NCBI RefSeq assembly: GCF_013426915.1
Contig: NZ_AP023179.1
Span: 1,922,001-1,986,000, forward strand
Direction of reading: 5' to 3'
Source of the DNA: Paraburkholderia sp. PGU19
GTDB taxonomy: Bacteria > Pseudomonadota > Gammaproteobacteria > Burkholderiales > Burkholderiaceae
DNA: 64,000 nucleotides
The notes under the pieces are model-generated. The model saw nothing but the letters and a program-made list of their open reading frames with translations, did not search any database and was not told where the DNA came from. This document shows positions 18,452-25,923 of the stretch, in pieces (the stretch's first letter is position 1; each line of letters starts with the position of its first letter). The position numbers and the translations under genes are program-made.

Positions 18452-19738
18452 TCATCCTGCGTGCCAAAGCAGATTCGACGGCATCGGGTAGCGTTCGCCC
18501 GTTTTGTTGTCCTTTGCGACTTCGGACGGATAGCGGCGCAACGGCATCAGACGAGGATTCAGATGCTGCGGCAGATGCGGATTGCCCGTTGCGGCGACAA
18601 CGTTTGCGGCGGCGAGCGCAGGCGTCGGTGTGAGTTCGGGCATGGCGCGCGTGACCGGCCGCACGGCGACCTTCGGCATGTGCATCCCCACGCTCAACGG
18701 GTTCGCGTGCAGTCCTGCAGCGGCTTCAGCCGTCCTGCATTCGCGGTCGATCCACTGCCGCGCCCAGTCGAGCGCAAAACGGTGCGCTGCGTCGACATCG
18801 GCGAAACGCGGGCCGATCAGGCCGGAGCGCTCGACGCGCTTGCCGTCCTTCATGATCTCGGCCCACGCGCGGAATGCATCGTTGGGCACCTGCTCCGCCT
18901 CGACGTAAATCGTATAGCCCTGGCGGTCGGCGACCTGCAGGCCGCGCGGCGCCGTGAGGCTCATCCACAACGGCGTGCGCTGGCTATCCGATGCGCTATC
19001 CGCCAATGTATCCGCCGAAGCGCTCGCGCTGGACGCGTCTTCGCCATGCGCGTCGGCTTGCACCGACGCGGCATAAGAGTCTGCAGCGCGCGCCTGCATC
19101 GGCGCTTGCACAGCTTGTACCGCTTGCACATCGAAGCGCTGCACGTCGCTGAAGACGACGCCGGCATCGAGCGCGCTCGCAGCGGTCAAGGCGGCCACGT
19201 CGCTGGCGCGCGGCGCCTCGACGAAACCCGTCTCGACGGCAGCCGAGCCCGCCAGCTGACGCGTGATGTCGGCCATCGGCGCGAGCGCGCGCCAGCCCGT
19301 CGGTGCGCCATTCGGCACGCCCGACTCGGGAGACGACGCTTGCCACGTCTCCGGGCTCTTCCAGAACACGCCGCGCGCGAGATCGTCGCGCGGCTTCGGC
19401 GCTTCGACCACGGGCGCCGGCTTCGGCGCTGCGGGCGGCGTCGGCTCAGGAATGTACGCGAACGCGCGCCCATTCAGCGTCAACAGACGGATCACTTCAG
19501 CCAGCGTGCCGTTGGCTTGCCACTCCTCGAAGCGGCGACGGCACGTAGGGCCTGACGGATAGCGGCCGGGAAGCTTCGACCACGGCTCACCCGTAGTCAG
19601 GATCCACAGAACGGCATTGGCCACGATTCGGGGTTCGGCGCGGGGCCGTCCGCGTCGGTTCAGGCGGACGGCTGGCTCGTCGGAAACAAGCGCAGATACT
19701 TGCGCCCATTCGTCATTGCTTAGCTCATCGAAAAACAT
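18452..19738 (-). CDS. Protein with IS5-type transposase N-terminal domain fused to an unrelated C-terminal region
   Basis: This 428-residue protein begins with about 88 residues closely resembling the N-terminal DUF4096 domain of IS4/IS5-family transposases (FFDELSNDEWAQV, RRGRPRAEPRIVANAVLWIL, TGEPWSKLPGRYPSGPTCRRRF, EEWQANGTL). The DDE catalytic part is absent. An Ala/Pro-rich linker follows, then a folded-looking region (GYTIYVEAEQVPNDAFRAWA, DAAHRFALDWARQWID) and a basic tail. The ATG at 19738 has GGAG at good spacing. The DNA-binding-type N-terminus without catalytic domain suggests a domesticated regulator. Function is unknown. It converges on manC and has a 14-bp palindrome upstream. 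Confidence 0.75.
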   Translation of the reverse strand: MFFDELSNDEWAQVSALVSDEPAVRLNRRGRPRAEPRIVANAVLWILTTGEPWSKLPGRYPSGPTCRRRFEEWQANGTLAEVIRLLTLNGRAFAYIPEPTPPAAPKPAPVVEAPKPRDDLARGVFWKSPETWQASSPESGVPNGAPTGWRALAPMADITRQLAGSAAVETGFVEAPRASDVAALTAASALDAGVVFSDVQRFDVQAVQAVQAPMQARAADSYAASVQADAHGEDASSASASADTLADSASDSQRTPLWMSLTAPRGLQVADRQGYTIYVEAEQVPNDAFRAWAEIMKDGKRVERSGLIGPRFADVDAAHRFALDWARQWIDRECRTAEAAAGLHANPLSVGMHMPKVAVRPVTRAMPELTPTPALAAANVVAATGNPHLPQHLNPRLMPLRRYPSEVAKDNKTGERYPMPSNLLWHAG

Positions 19739-20299
19739 TGAGTTCTCCACGCAGCCTGGCCTGGCTGCGGCGTTGGGCTCGCACGAACTTCATTTTGGCG
19801 GTTCGTGTCGTGTCCGCGGTTGCACAATATGCTTATACGTTCGTGCGCCGGAATGGATAAAAGCACATCGTTAGTGCGCTTATTCACCGGGACGACGCAC
19901 AAAACGTGGTCTCACTCGTGCATGGGAGAATTTGTGCACAAATCATACCATTGCCAGGGTTTGTCTGAATATGACTGAGACAAGTGTTACGGATAGAAAC
20001 AATCTTGTCCTTTTTGCTGCGTCGTTTAGTTCATGGCTGTCACAGAAATGTCGTCGGCCGCAACGCTTCGCACATTGCGCGAACAGCGCGACGCAGCGTG
20101 TCCATGCTCGCGCCGCCGCCATGACAAACGCGTGTGCGCGTGGATTGCACACAACAGAATTGACGCAGTTACATTCGTTTTAATGTGCGGCGCATAAGGT
20201 GCGCGTGTGCGGCGGCGTTTCTATTTGTTATGCATCGTTGCCGCTGCGTGAAACGAATGTTGCGTACGGGTGGCGTGATTCGTGGCGTGGATGGGTGGC
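19739..20299. other. Gene-free interval, 560 bp
   Basis: No convincing coding region is seen here. The interval is less GC-rich than its neighbours and holds the upstream region of the transposase-domain gene, including a 14-bp perfect palindrome at 19930-19943. The right part is the downstream side of the YciI gene. Confidence 0.5.
19930..19943. promoter_or_regulatory. 14-bp perfect palindrome, possible operator
   Basis: ATTTGTGCACAAAT is fully symmetric and lies about 190 bp upstream of the start of the transposase-domain gene, in an AT-rich stretch. Symmetry and position suggest a binding site for a dimeric regulator. No known consensus is assigned. Confidence 0.4.
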
Positions 20300-20596
20300 T
20301 CAACGCACGGGCATCGCCGCGTGCTCGCCGACGACCGTGGTCCACGGCCGCACCCGCCATTTCGTGACGAGTCCGTTGAGCACATACGGGTCGGCTTGCG
20401 CGAACGATTCAGCGACGGCGGGTGAATCGCCCTCGAAGAGCAGCACGGCCATATCGACGGGATCGGCGAGCGCGCCGCCGAGATGCAGTTCGCCGCGTTC
20501 GGCCGCCGCCCATGCGAGCTTCAGATGCGCACCGCGAAACTCCGCACGACGCTCAAGATAATCCGACGACACATCGTAGATCAGCAGATAGTGCAT
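20300..20596 (-). CDS. YciI-family protein
   Basis: This 98-residue single-domain protein of the YciI/YCII family (ferredoxin-like fold, related to dienelactone-type small enzymes and EthD-like proteins) begins MHYLLIYDVSSDYLERR. The conserved histidine of the family is in RGAHLKLAW, and the second half shows GGALADPVDMAVLLF and QADPYVLNGLV. The ATG at 20596 is preceded by AGGAG at good spacing; an upstream in-frame start lacks one. Family members are small and poorly characterised; the reaction here is unknown. Confidence 0.85.
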   Translation of the reverse strand: MHYLLIYDVSSDYLERRAEFRGAHLKLAWAAAERGELHLGGALADPVDMAVLLFEGDSPAVAESFAQADPYVLNGLVTKWRVRPWTTVVGEHAAMPVR

Positions 20597-20738
20597 GGCG
20601 AAAACTCCTGGATGGCGATGACAGTAACGACTCAAGCATAACGGTTCACGCGTTCAGGGTAAGCGATCTTAGGGAAAGACCTGTGCAGTCTGAGTACAGC
20701 GTGCGTCAACCGTTTGCACTGTCCGCTCGTTCTGACAG

Positions 20739-20758
20739 CACCATGCATAGCAATGGTG
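20739..20758. promoter_or_regulatory. Inverted repeat upstream of the PsiF gene
   Basis: CACCAT-N8-ATGGTG lies about 100 bp upstream of the PsiF start codon. It has the form of a dimeric-regulator site. It does not match a Pho box, although PsiF of E. coli is phosphate-starvation inducible. Confidence 0.3.
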
Positions 20759-20860
20759 ACGGCGATCACAGCGAAAGCTATCTGCCCGAGGCTGTTCGCC
20801 CCGGCTCGATGCCCGTCTCACGATAACCAACAACATTCACAACCCGTGATGGAGTGTCCC

Positions 20861-21163
20861 ATGAAGATCCAAGCCGCTCTCGCTGCCCTCGCCCTGACGG
20901 GTCTGCTCGCGTCGCCTGCGTTCGCCGCGAATAGCCAGCAATCGAAGATGACCGACTGCAACAAGCAGGCGGGCGACAAGAAGGGAGACGAACGCAAGGC
21001 GTTCATGCAAAGCTGTCTATCGGCAAAGCCGGCGGCGGCCGCAGCCGCGTCGGGACCGATGACGCAGCAGGACAAGATGAAGATGTGCAACAAGCAGGCG
21101 GCCGACAAGAAAGGCGACGATCGCAAGGCATTCATGAGCACCTGCCTGAGCAACAAGGGCTGA
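20861..21163 (+). CDS. psiF: PsiF-repeat family secreted protein
   Basis: This 100-residue protein has a signal peptide (cleavage likely after ASPAFA, residue about 23). Two PsiF repeats follow, each with a CNKQA...GD.RKAFM..CLS pattern and paired cysteines. E. coli psiF is a phosphate-starvation gene of unknown function. The ATG at 20861 is favoured by GGAG at 20851-20854; an in-frame ATG four codons upstream (20849) overlaps that site. A strong terminator follows at 21228, so it is probably monocistronic. Location is periplasmic or secreted. Confidence 0.88.
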   Translation: MKIQAALAALALTGLLASPAFAANSQQSKMTDCNKQAGDKKGDERKAFMQSCLSAKPAAAAAASGPMTQQDKMKMCNKQAADKKGDDRKAFMSTCLSNKG

Positions 21164-21227
21164 GATCCGGCTTGCGTGTCGCGTTGCGTGGGCTCGCGCG
21201 GCGCGATTGGCGATGCGGTATCGACGG

Positions 21228-21259
21228 GCGGCGTCCAGTGCGGACGCCGCTTTTCTTTT
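21228..21259 (+). terminator. Terminator after the PsiF gene
   Basis: A 9-bp perfect stem (GCGGCGTCC / GGACGCCGC) with a 5-nt loop is followed directly by TTTTCTTTT. It is a strong intrinsic terminator form on the plus strand, 65 bases after the PsiF stop. Confidence 0.85.
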
Positions 21260-21496
21260 GGGCTTCGTCATCGTGCCGCAGCGGGATCACGCGAAACCTT
21301 AGGCGTCGCGCATGCGCTCCCCGCCCCCGCTTGCGACATCGCGCACACAAGCCGTGCATTCGCGTCATCACACCCTGCACTTCCCGGCCGTTTTCTTCTA
21401 TGATGGCGGCACAGACGGCCCATGCCCCACACAAAACAAGTCCCACGGGCCGCCAGCTTGTCGTTGATGCCGCAAGCGCATCGCACGGAGGCAAGG

Positions 21497-21943
21497 ATGG
21501 TTGGGAGACACAAGAATCGCTGGTTGCGTCGCTGGCTGGTGGTGATCGTATTCTGGGCTGTGCCCGTCGCGATCGTCGCCGTGCGCGAGATTCAGGAGGA
21601 AATGGCCTATAACCGGGTCGACCTGAACAACGCGCTCACGACCTGGCAGCTGACCGACGCGCAACGCGCCGCAGGCGCCGCCGCGCGCTGCCACGGCACG
21701 CCCGACGTTGCGCGCGAGGCCGGCTGCCCCGCCGAAGTGCTGAGCGCGAACGCGCCGCGCCAGCAGGACGCGATCAACGAGTACGCGGTCCGCAAGAGCA
21801 CCCTGGCAGGCTATCTGTGGCATGCGTTCGTCGGCTACTGGGTCGTGCCCGCCGCAACCATCTTTGCGATCGGCTTCATCATCGGCATGGTGCGCCGTGC
21901 GCTGAGACGACCTCCCGTCAATAAAAGTCCAGCGAATCATTAG
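21497..21943 (+). CDS. Small inner-membrane protein of unknown function
   Basis: This 148-residue protein has a basic N-terminus, a membrane helix at about 13-30 (WLVVIVFWAVPVAIVAV), a soluble loop of about 80 residues with two cysteines, and a second helix near 115-135 (WVVPAATIFAIGFIIGMV) with a basic tail. The topology predicts both ends in the cytoplasm and the loop in the periplasm. The ATG at 21497 follows GGAGGCAAGG. I do not recognise a characterised family. It is flanked by PsiF and a SYLF lipoprotein gene but is not clearly in an operon with either. Confidence 0.7.
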   Translation: MVGRHKNRWLRRWLVVIVFWAVPVAIVAVREIQEEMAYNRVDLNNALTTWQLTDAQRAAGAAARCHGTPDVAREAGCPAEVLSANAPRQQDAINEYAVRKSTLAGYLWHAFVGYWVVPAATIFAIGFIIGMVRRALRRPPVNKSPANH

Positions 21944-22373
21944 CTCTCAACCCGCGTGTTCGCGCTGCATAGCGTTCCGAACGAGAGTTTGCATACGGCA
22001 TGCGGTGCGCTTCCGACGCGCTGCTGCGGTTTTCCCGCAACACTTTCCGTTCGCTTACAGTGAGATTCGACGCAGTGCAAAAACGGTAAATACGACTGCT
22101 TCCGGCGGACATTCTCGCGGCTCGAATCCGTGCCAACGACACGCATTGCCGTCTCCGCACGCGAGTGCCGGACAGCAGCCGGACAGGCTTCCCACCCGCG
22201 CAACCGACCGGCCAGAATTACCCAACAGATCGCTGACCATCGGCGGAGCGCCCGTCACACAAGGGTTTGCGCGGTGTCCCCAGAACCCTTGCATTACTGG
22301 TTGGTGTGATATAACTAAATAGGCAACCCGCGTGAACTGAGGCTGCACCCCGGAACCACGATGGAGAAAAACG
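21944..22373. other. Gene-free interval upstream of the SYLF lipoprotein gene
   Basis: No convincing gene is present in these 430 bases. The right-hand part holds the candidate promoter and an 8-bp inverted repeat (CAAGGGTT at 22260-22267 with AACCCTTG at 22284-22291). Nothing is assigned in the left part. Confidence 0.5.
22289..22315 (+). promoter_or_regulatory. Candidate sigma-70 promoter of the SYLF lipoprotein gene
   Basis: TTGCAT (22289-22294) and TATAAC (22310-22315) are separated by 15 bases, about 60 bases upstream of the start codon. The inverted repeat CAAGGGTT-N16-AACCCTTG overlaps the -35 box and could be a repressor site. Confidence 0.45.
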
Positions 22374-22961
22374 ATGCAAAGACGAAACTTCATGCTGAAG
22401 AGTACCGCCGCGCTCGCTTTCGGAACCCTTGCACTGGCCGGCTGCACCACCACCAAGAGCAGCGGGGAGTCTGCCGCTACGGACATGTCGAAGCGTCAGT
22501 CGATCGACGCCAGCGTCGACGGCACCATGTCCCGTCTCTACACGACGGTTCAAGGCTCGCGCGAGCTGGTTTCGAAGGCGCGCGGCATTCTCGTTTTCCC
22601 GTCCGTGCTGCAGGTCGGCTTCGTGGTCGGCGGCCAGTATGGAGAAGGCTCGCTGCGCGTGGGCGGCGGCACCGTCGGCTACTACAGCACGATTTCCGGC
22701 TCGTTCGGTTTGCAAGCCGGCGCGCAGTCGAAGGCGATCATCTTCCTGTTCATGACGCAGGACGCGCTCGACAAATTCCGCAGCTCGGACGGCTGGGCGG
22801 TCGGCGCCGATGCGTCCGTCGCGCTCGTCAAGATGGGCGCGAACGGCACCGTCGATACGACCACGGCCACCGCACCCGTCCAGGTGTTCATCCTGACGAA
22901 CTCCGGCCTGATGGCCGATGTGTCGCTGGCGGGCACCAAGGTGTCGAAGCTCAAGATCTGA
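22374..22961 (+). CDS. SYLF-domain (YSC84-like) lipoprotein
   Basis: This 195-residue protein starts with a lipoprotein signal ending in LAGC (Cys24). A SYLF/DUF500 domain fills the rest, with typical segments ARGILVFPSVLQVGFVVGGQ, GSLRVGG, GYYSTISGSFGLQAGAQSK and GWAVGADASVAL. SYLF domains bind lipids, and bacterial members are envelope proteins of unclear role. The start is set by a GGAG-type site just upstream. It has its own candidate promoter and a downstream hairpin at 23122, so it is probably transcribed alone. Confidence 0.9.
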   Translation: MQRRNFMLKSTAALAFGTLALAGCTTTKSSGESAATDMSKRQSIDASVDGTMSRLYTTVQGSRELVSKARGILVFPSVLQVGFVVGGQYGEGSLRVGGGTVGYYSTISGSFGLQAGAQSKAIIFLFMTQDALDKFRSSDGWAVGADASVALVKMGANGTVDTTTATAPVQVFILTNSGLMADVSLAGTKVSKLKI

Positions 22962-23121
22962 CGGCACGGCGGCCTCGATGCGGGCCGCCGCAGCGCTACG
23001 GGACGCGGACGCGAGTCCGTTTTGCGGTTCCGGCAAGTCGTCGATGGCGGGCGCGCGGCAACGCCGCGCTCGCCCATTGGCGACGGATGTGATGAACGCG
23101 AGGGATGACGGGTGAATGACC

Positions 23122-23160
23122 AAGGGCGACGCAATCGTCAGATTGCGTCGCCCTTTCTTT
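23122..23160 (+). terminator. Hairpin terminator between the SYLF gene and the convergent glycosyltransferase gene
   Basis: A 15-bp perfect stem (AAGGGCGACGCAATC and its complement) with a GTCA loop is followed by TCTTTA on the plus strand. It lies 160 bases after the SYLF stop and 20 bases from the end of the convergent glycosyltransferase gene. Confidence 0.75.
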
Positions 23161-23181
23161 ATCCGGCTTTGACGTCTCGTT

Positions 23182-24252
23182 TCAGGTGCTCGACGACGCG
23201 TCGATCACCTTGAAGCGCGAGCGCTTCTGCGCGCGGATCACCGACTGATACGCGTCCACGTATTGCTGCGCCATCCGGTGCGACGTGAAGCGTTCTTCGA
23301 AGCGCTGGCGCACGCCCGCGCGCGGCAGCTTGTGCAGACGGTTGACGGCGGCCACCGCGCCGATCTCGTCCTCGACGATGAAGCCCGACACGCCGTCGTC
23401 GATCACTTCGGGCACCGAGCCGCGATTGAAGGCGATGACGGGCGTGCCGCATGCCATCGCTTCGATCATCACCAGGCCGAACGGCTCCGGCCAGTCGATC
23501 GGAAACAGCAGTGCATGCGCGCCGGACAGAAACTCGGCCTTCTGATGATCGGCGATCTCGCCGATGTACTCGACATACGGCAGATCCAGCAACGGCTTGA
23601 TATCACGCTCGAAGTACTCTGCGTCGGCGGCATCGACCTTCGCGGCGATGCGGATCGGCATGCCACAGCGGCCCGCGATGCGGATCGCCGTATCGACGCG
23701 CTTCTCCGGCGAGATCCGGCCGAGAAACGCGAGGTACTTCTGCTCGACGGGCTGCGGCGTATAGAGCGTTTCGGGCAGGCCGTGATAAACGGTGCTGAGC
23801 CAGCGCGCCTGCGGCAACGGATGACGCTGCGAGTTCGAGATTGAGATCACGGGCGCGGTGTTGAAGGTGTCGAAAACCGGCTGCTGCTCGGGCAGATCAA
23901 GGCGCCCATGCAAGGTCGTGACGAACGGCGTGTCCTGCCGCTTGAACACCGAAAACGAGTAGTAGTCCATGTGAAAATGGAGCACGTCGAACTCTTCGGC
24001 CTGACGGCGCACCAGCTCCATCAGCAGCATGTGCGGCGCAATGCGGTCGCGAATGCCGGGGTCGAGCCGCAGCGCGCGCGGCCACACGGGTTCGAGCTTC
24101 GCGCGCGTGACGGAATCCCCGCTTGCGAACAGCGTCACGTCATGGCCCAGGTCGACGAGCGCCTCGGTGATGTACGACACGACGCGCTCAGTCCCGCCAT
24201 AGAGCTTGGGCGGCACCGATTCGGTCAAAGGAGCGATCTGCGCAATTCTCAT
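23182..24252 (-). CDS. Glycosyltransferase, GT4 family
   Basis: This 356-residue GT-B glycosyltransferase begins RIAQIAPLTESVPPKLYGGT, with the glycine-rich loop typical of GT4 enzymes that act on small or lipid acceptors. The donor-site E-x7-E motif is in DWPEPFGLVMIEAMACGTPV. The ATG at 24252 is chosen because TGGAG precedes it at 7 bases. It stands apart from the bce operon, five kilobases beyond manC and with no glycan partner nearby, so its product is unknown. Similar stand-alone genes occur widely in proteobacteria. Confidence 0.87.
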   Translation of the reverse strand: MRIAQIAPLTESVPPKLYGGTERVVSYITEALVDLGHDVTLFASGDSVTRAKLEPVWPRALRLDPGIRDRIAPHMLLMELVRRQAEEFDVLHFHMDYYSFSVFKRQDTPFVTTLHGRLDLPEQQPVFDTFNTAPVISISNSQRHPLPQARWLSTVYHGLPETLYTPQPVEQKYLAFLGRISPEKRVDTAIRIAGRCGMPIRIAAKVDAADAEYFERDIKPLLDLPYVEYIGEIADHQKAEFLSGAHALLFPIDWPEPFGLVMIEAMACGTPVIAFNRGSVPEVIDDGVSGFIVEDEIGAVAAVNRLHKLPRAGVRQRFEERFTSHRMAQQYVDAYQSVIRAQKRSRFKVIDASSST

Positions 24253-24665
24253 CTGTGTCTCCAGGGGCCGCATGGGAGCGGCGGCAGCGAGCGGTGGCGA
24301 ACGAGTATGACAGCAGGCAGGCAGCCGATCAAACGCGGTTTGGCGATTTCATGCGCGCTGTGGCGCAATGTCGGGTTTATCCGTACGCGGCGTCTGGACC
24401 ATATCGGAACGACGGCTGCGCAACGCTTCCGGGCTTTCTAAAAGACACGCGCGCCCGACCTTCGGGCCACTCGTGTCCTGTGCACTGATTATTGCCCGGT
24501 AGCTGCCGAAACATCGTAGGTATTTCAATTGCATTACGCTGTTACAGTCGGGAAACACTCGGTGCGGGCAATCCCTTCTTGCCCTTTCTCGCGATTTACT
24601 GCGGCGTGCGAAGCGCCTTGCCCTTGTCGCTTGCTCCACGTCGCGCGGCGTCACGCCACATCGCG
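24253..24665. other. Gene-free interval, about 410 bp
   Basis: No convincing gene is seen between the glycosyltransferase start and the end of the AAA ATPase gene. It must hold the promoter of the leftward glycosyltransferase. No clear terminator or repeat was recognised. Confidence 0.45.
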
Positions 24666-25829
24666 CTAGCGGGCGGGCCACTTCCACGCCGGCAGATCGC
24701 GCGACTCGGCATCGGCGATGCGGGTCGCGCCCAACTGCTTTTCGAGCACGACGGATTCGCTGCCCTCCTCACGCTCCAGTGCCGCGATGAGCCGCGCCGC
24801 ATGCGACACGACGATCACCTGCGAACGCAACGACGCCCGCGCGATCAGCCGCGCGAGCGCCGGCAGCAGATCGGGATGCAGACTGGTTTCCGGCTCGTTC
24901 AGCACGAGCAGCGCGGGCGGCCGGGGCGTGAGCAGCGCCGCGACGAGCAACAGGTAGCGCAGCGTACCGTCGGACAATTCGGCGCCCTTCAGCGCGCGCA
25001 GCAAGCCCTGCTGCTGCATCGTCACCTCGAAGCGCCCTTCGATATTGGTGATCGCCACGCGCGAACCGGGAAAGGCATCGTCGATGGCGGCATCGAGCGC
25101 GTTGGCGTCGCCGATCTCGCGGATCGTCTGCAGTGCGGCGGCCAGGTCCGCGCCGTCGTCGCCGAGCACGGGCGTGTGGGTGCCGATCTGCGGCAGGCGT
25201 ACGGGGGACTCGGCATCCGTTCTGAAATGATCGTAGAAGCGCCAGGAACGGATCTGCTCGCGCACGGCGATCATCTCCGGTGCGCTACGTGGATCGGAAA
25301 ACTCCGTCATCATGCTGTCGAAACTGGCGACGGTATGCGGAATGGTCTGCCATTCACCGTCGTCGTCACGCGTGCGGATCGAAGCACCATGCCGGTCGAC
25401 CAGCAGCGCCGACGGACGCAACACGGGACCGCTCCAGATGCATTCGCGCTTGATGACGGGGTCGAGACCGAACTGCGTTTCGCCCGGAATGGGCAGGCCG
25501 AGATCGATGGCATAGCCGAACTCGTCGCCCGCAAAACCGAGCCGCAGATTGACGGGCTCCGTGCGTCGCGTGCCCTGCACGGGCGTGTCGCCCGCCAGCA
25601 TCGCGCGGGAAAAGCGCTCTGGTCCCGCCCATAGCGTGGACTGCAGCCCGCCCTCGCGTGCCAGCGACGGAATGACGCCGCCGCGCGCCGTGACTGCCAG
25701 CAGCCGCAACGCGCGATACACACTCGACTTGCCGCTGCCGTTCGCGCCCGTAATCACGTTCAGACGCGCGAGCGGGACGATCAGATCTCGCAGCGAACGA
25801 TAGTTGGCGATGGCGAGCGTCGTCAGCAT
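24666..25829 (-). CDS. AAA-family ATPase with SMC/RecF-like nucleotide-binding fold
   Basis: This 387-residue protein begins MLTTLAIANYRSLRDLIVPL and has Walker A GANGSGKSS (about residues 28-36). Near the C-terminus lie the ABC-type signature LSDGTLRYLLL, Walker B PPALLVLNEPETSLHPDL and a switch histidine (VVSHAARL). This is the predicted-ATPase/AAA_21 type (COG4637-like). No nuclease, TOPRIM or HNH partner lies beside it, unlike OLD, Gabija or Septu systems. It is 94 bp downstream of otsA on the same strand and may be cotranscribed. The role is unknown. Confidence 0.83.
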   Translation of the reverse strand: MLTTLAIANYRSLRDLIVPLARLNVITGANGSGKSSVYRALRLLAVTARGGVIPSLAREGGLQSTLWAGPERFSRAMLAGDTPVQGTRRTEPVNLRLGFAGDEFGYAIDLGLPIPGETQFGLDPVIKRECIWSGPVLRPSALLVDRHGASIRTRDDDGEWQTIPHTVASFDSMMTEFSDPRSAPEMIAVREQIRSWRFYDHFRTDAESPVRLPQIGTHTPVLGDDGADLAAALQTIREIGDANALDAAIDDAFPGSRVAITNIEGRFEVTMQQQGLLRALKGAELSDGTLRYLLLVAALLTPRPPALLVLNEPETSLHPDLLPALARLIARASLRSQVIVVSHAARLIAALEREEGSESVVLEKQLGATRIADAESRDLPAWKWPAR

Positions 25830-25923
25830 GCGGGCTCCGCAAGGCCGGCGCCTCGGTTGGACAAATCGGACACGACAGGATTGTTCTGCACGTCGAATGA
25901 ACGCCCGCGCTGCTCGCGCCGCA

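Noticed and set aside
18452..19738. An intact insertion sequence of the IS5 family
   Set aside because: Only the N-terminal domain is transposase-like. The DDE catalytic region, terminal inverted repeats and target duplication were not found.
24666..25829. A Gabija-, Septu- or OLD-type defence system
   Set aside because: No UvrD-like helicase, HNH nuclease or TOPRIM domain is encoded in or beside the ATPase gene.
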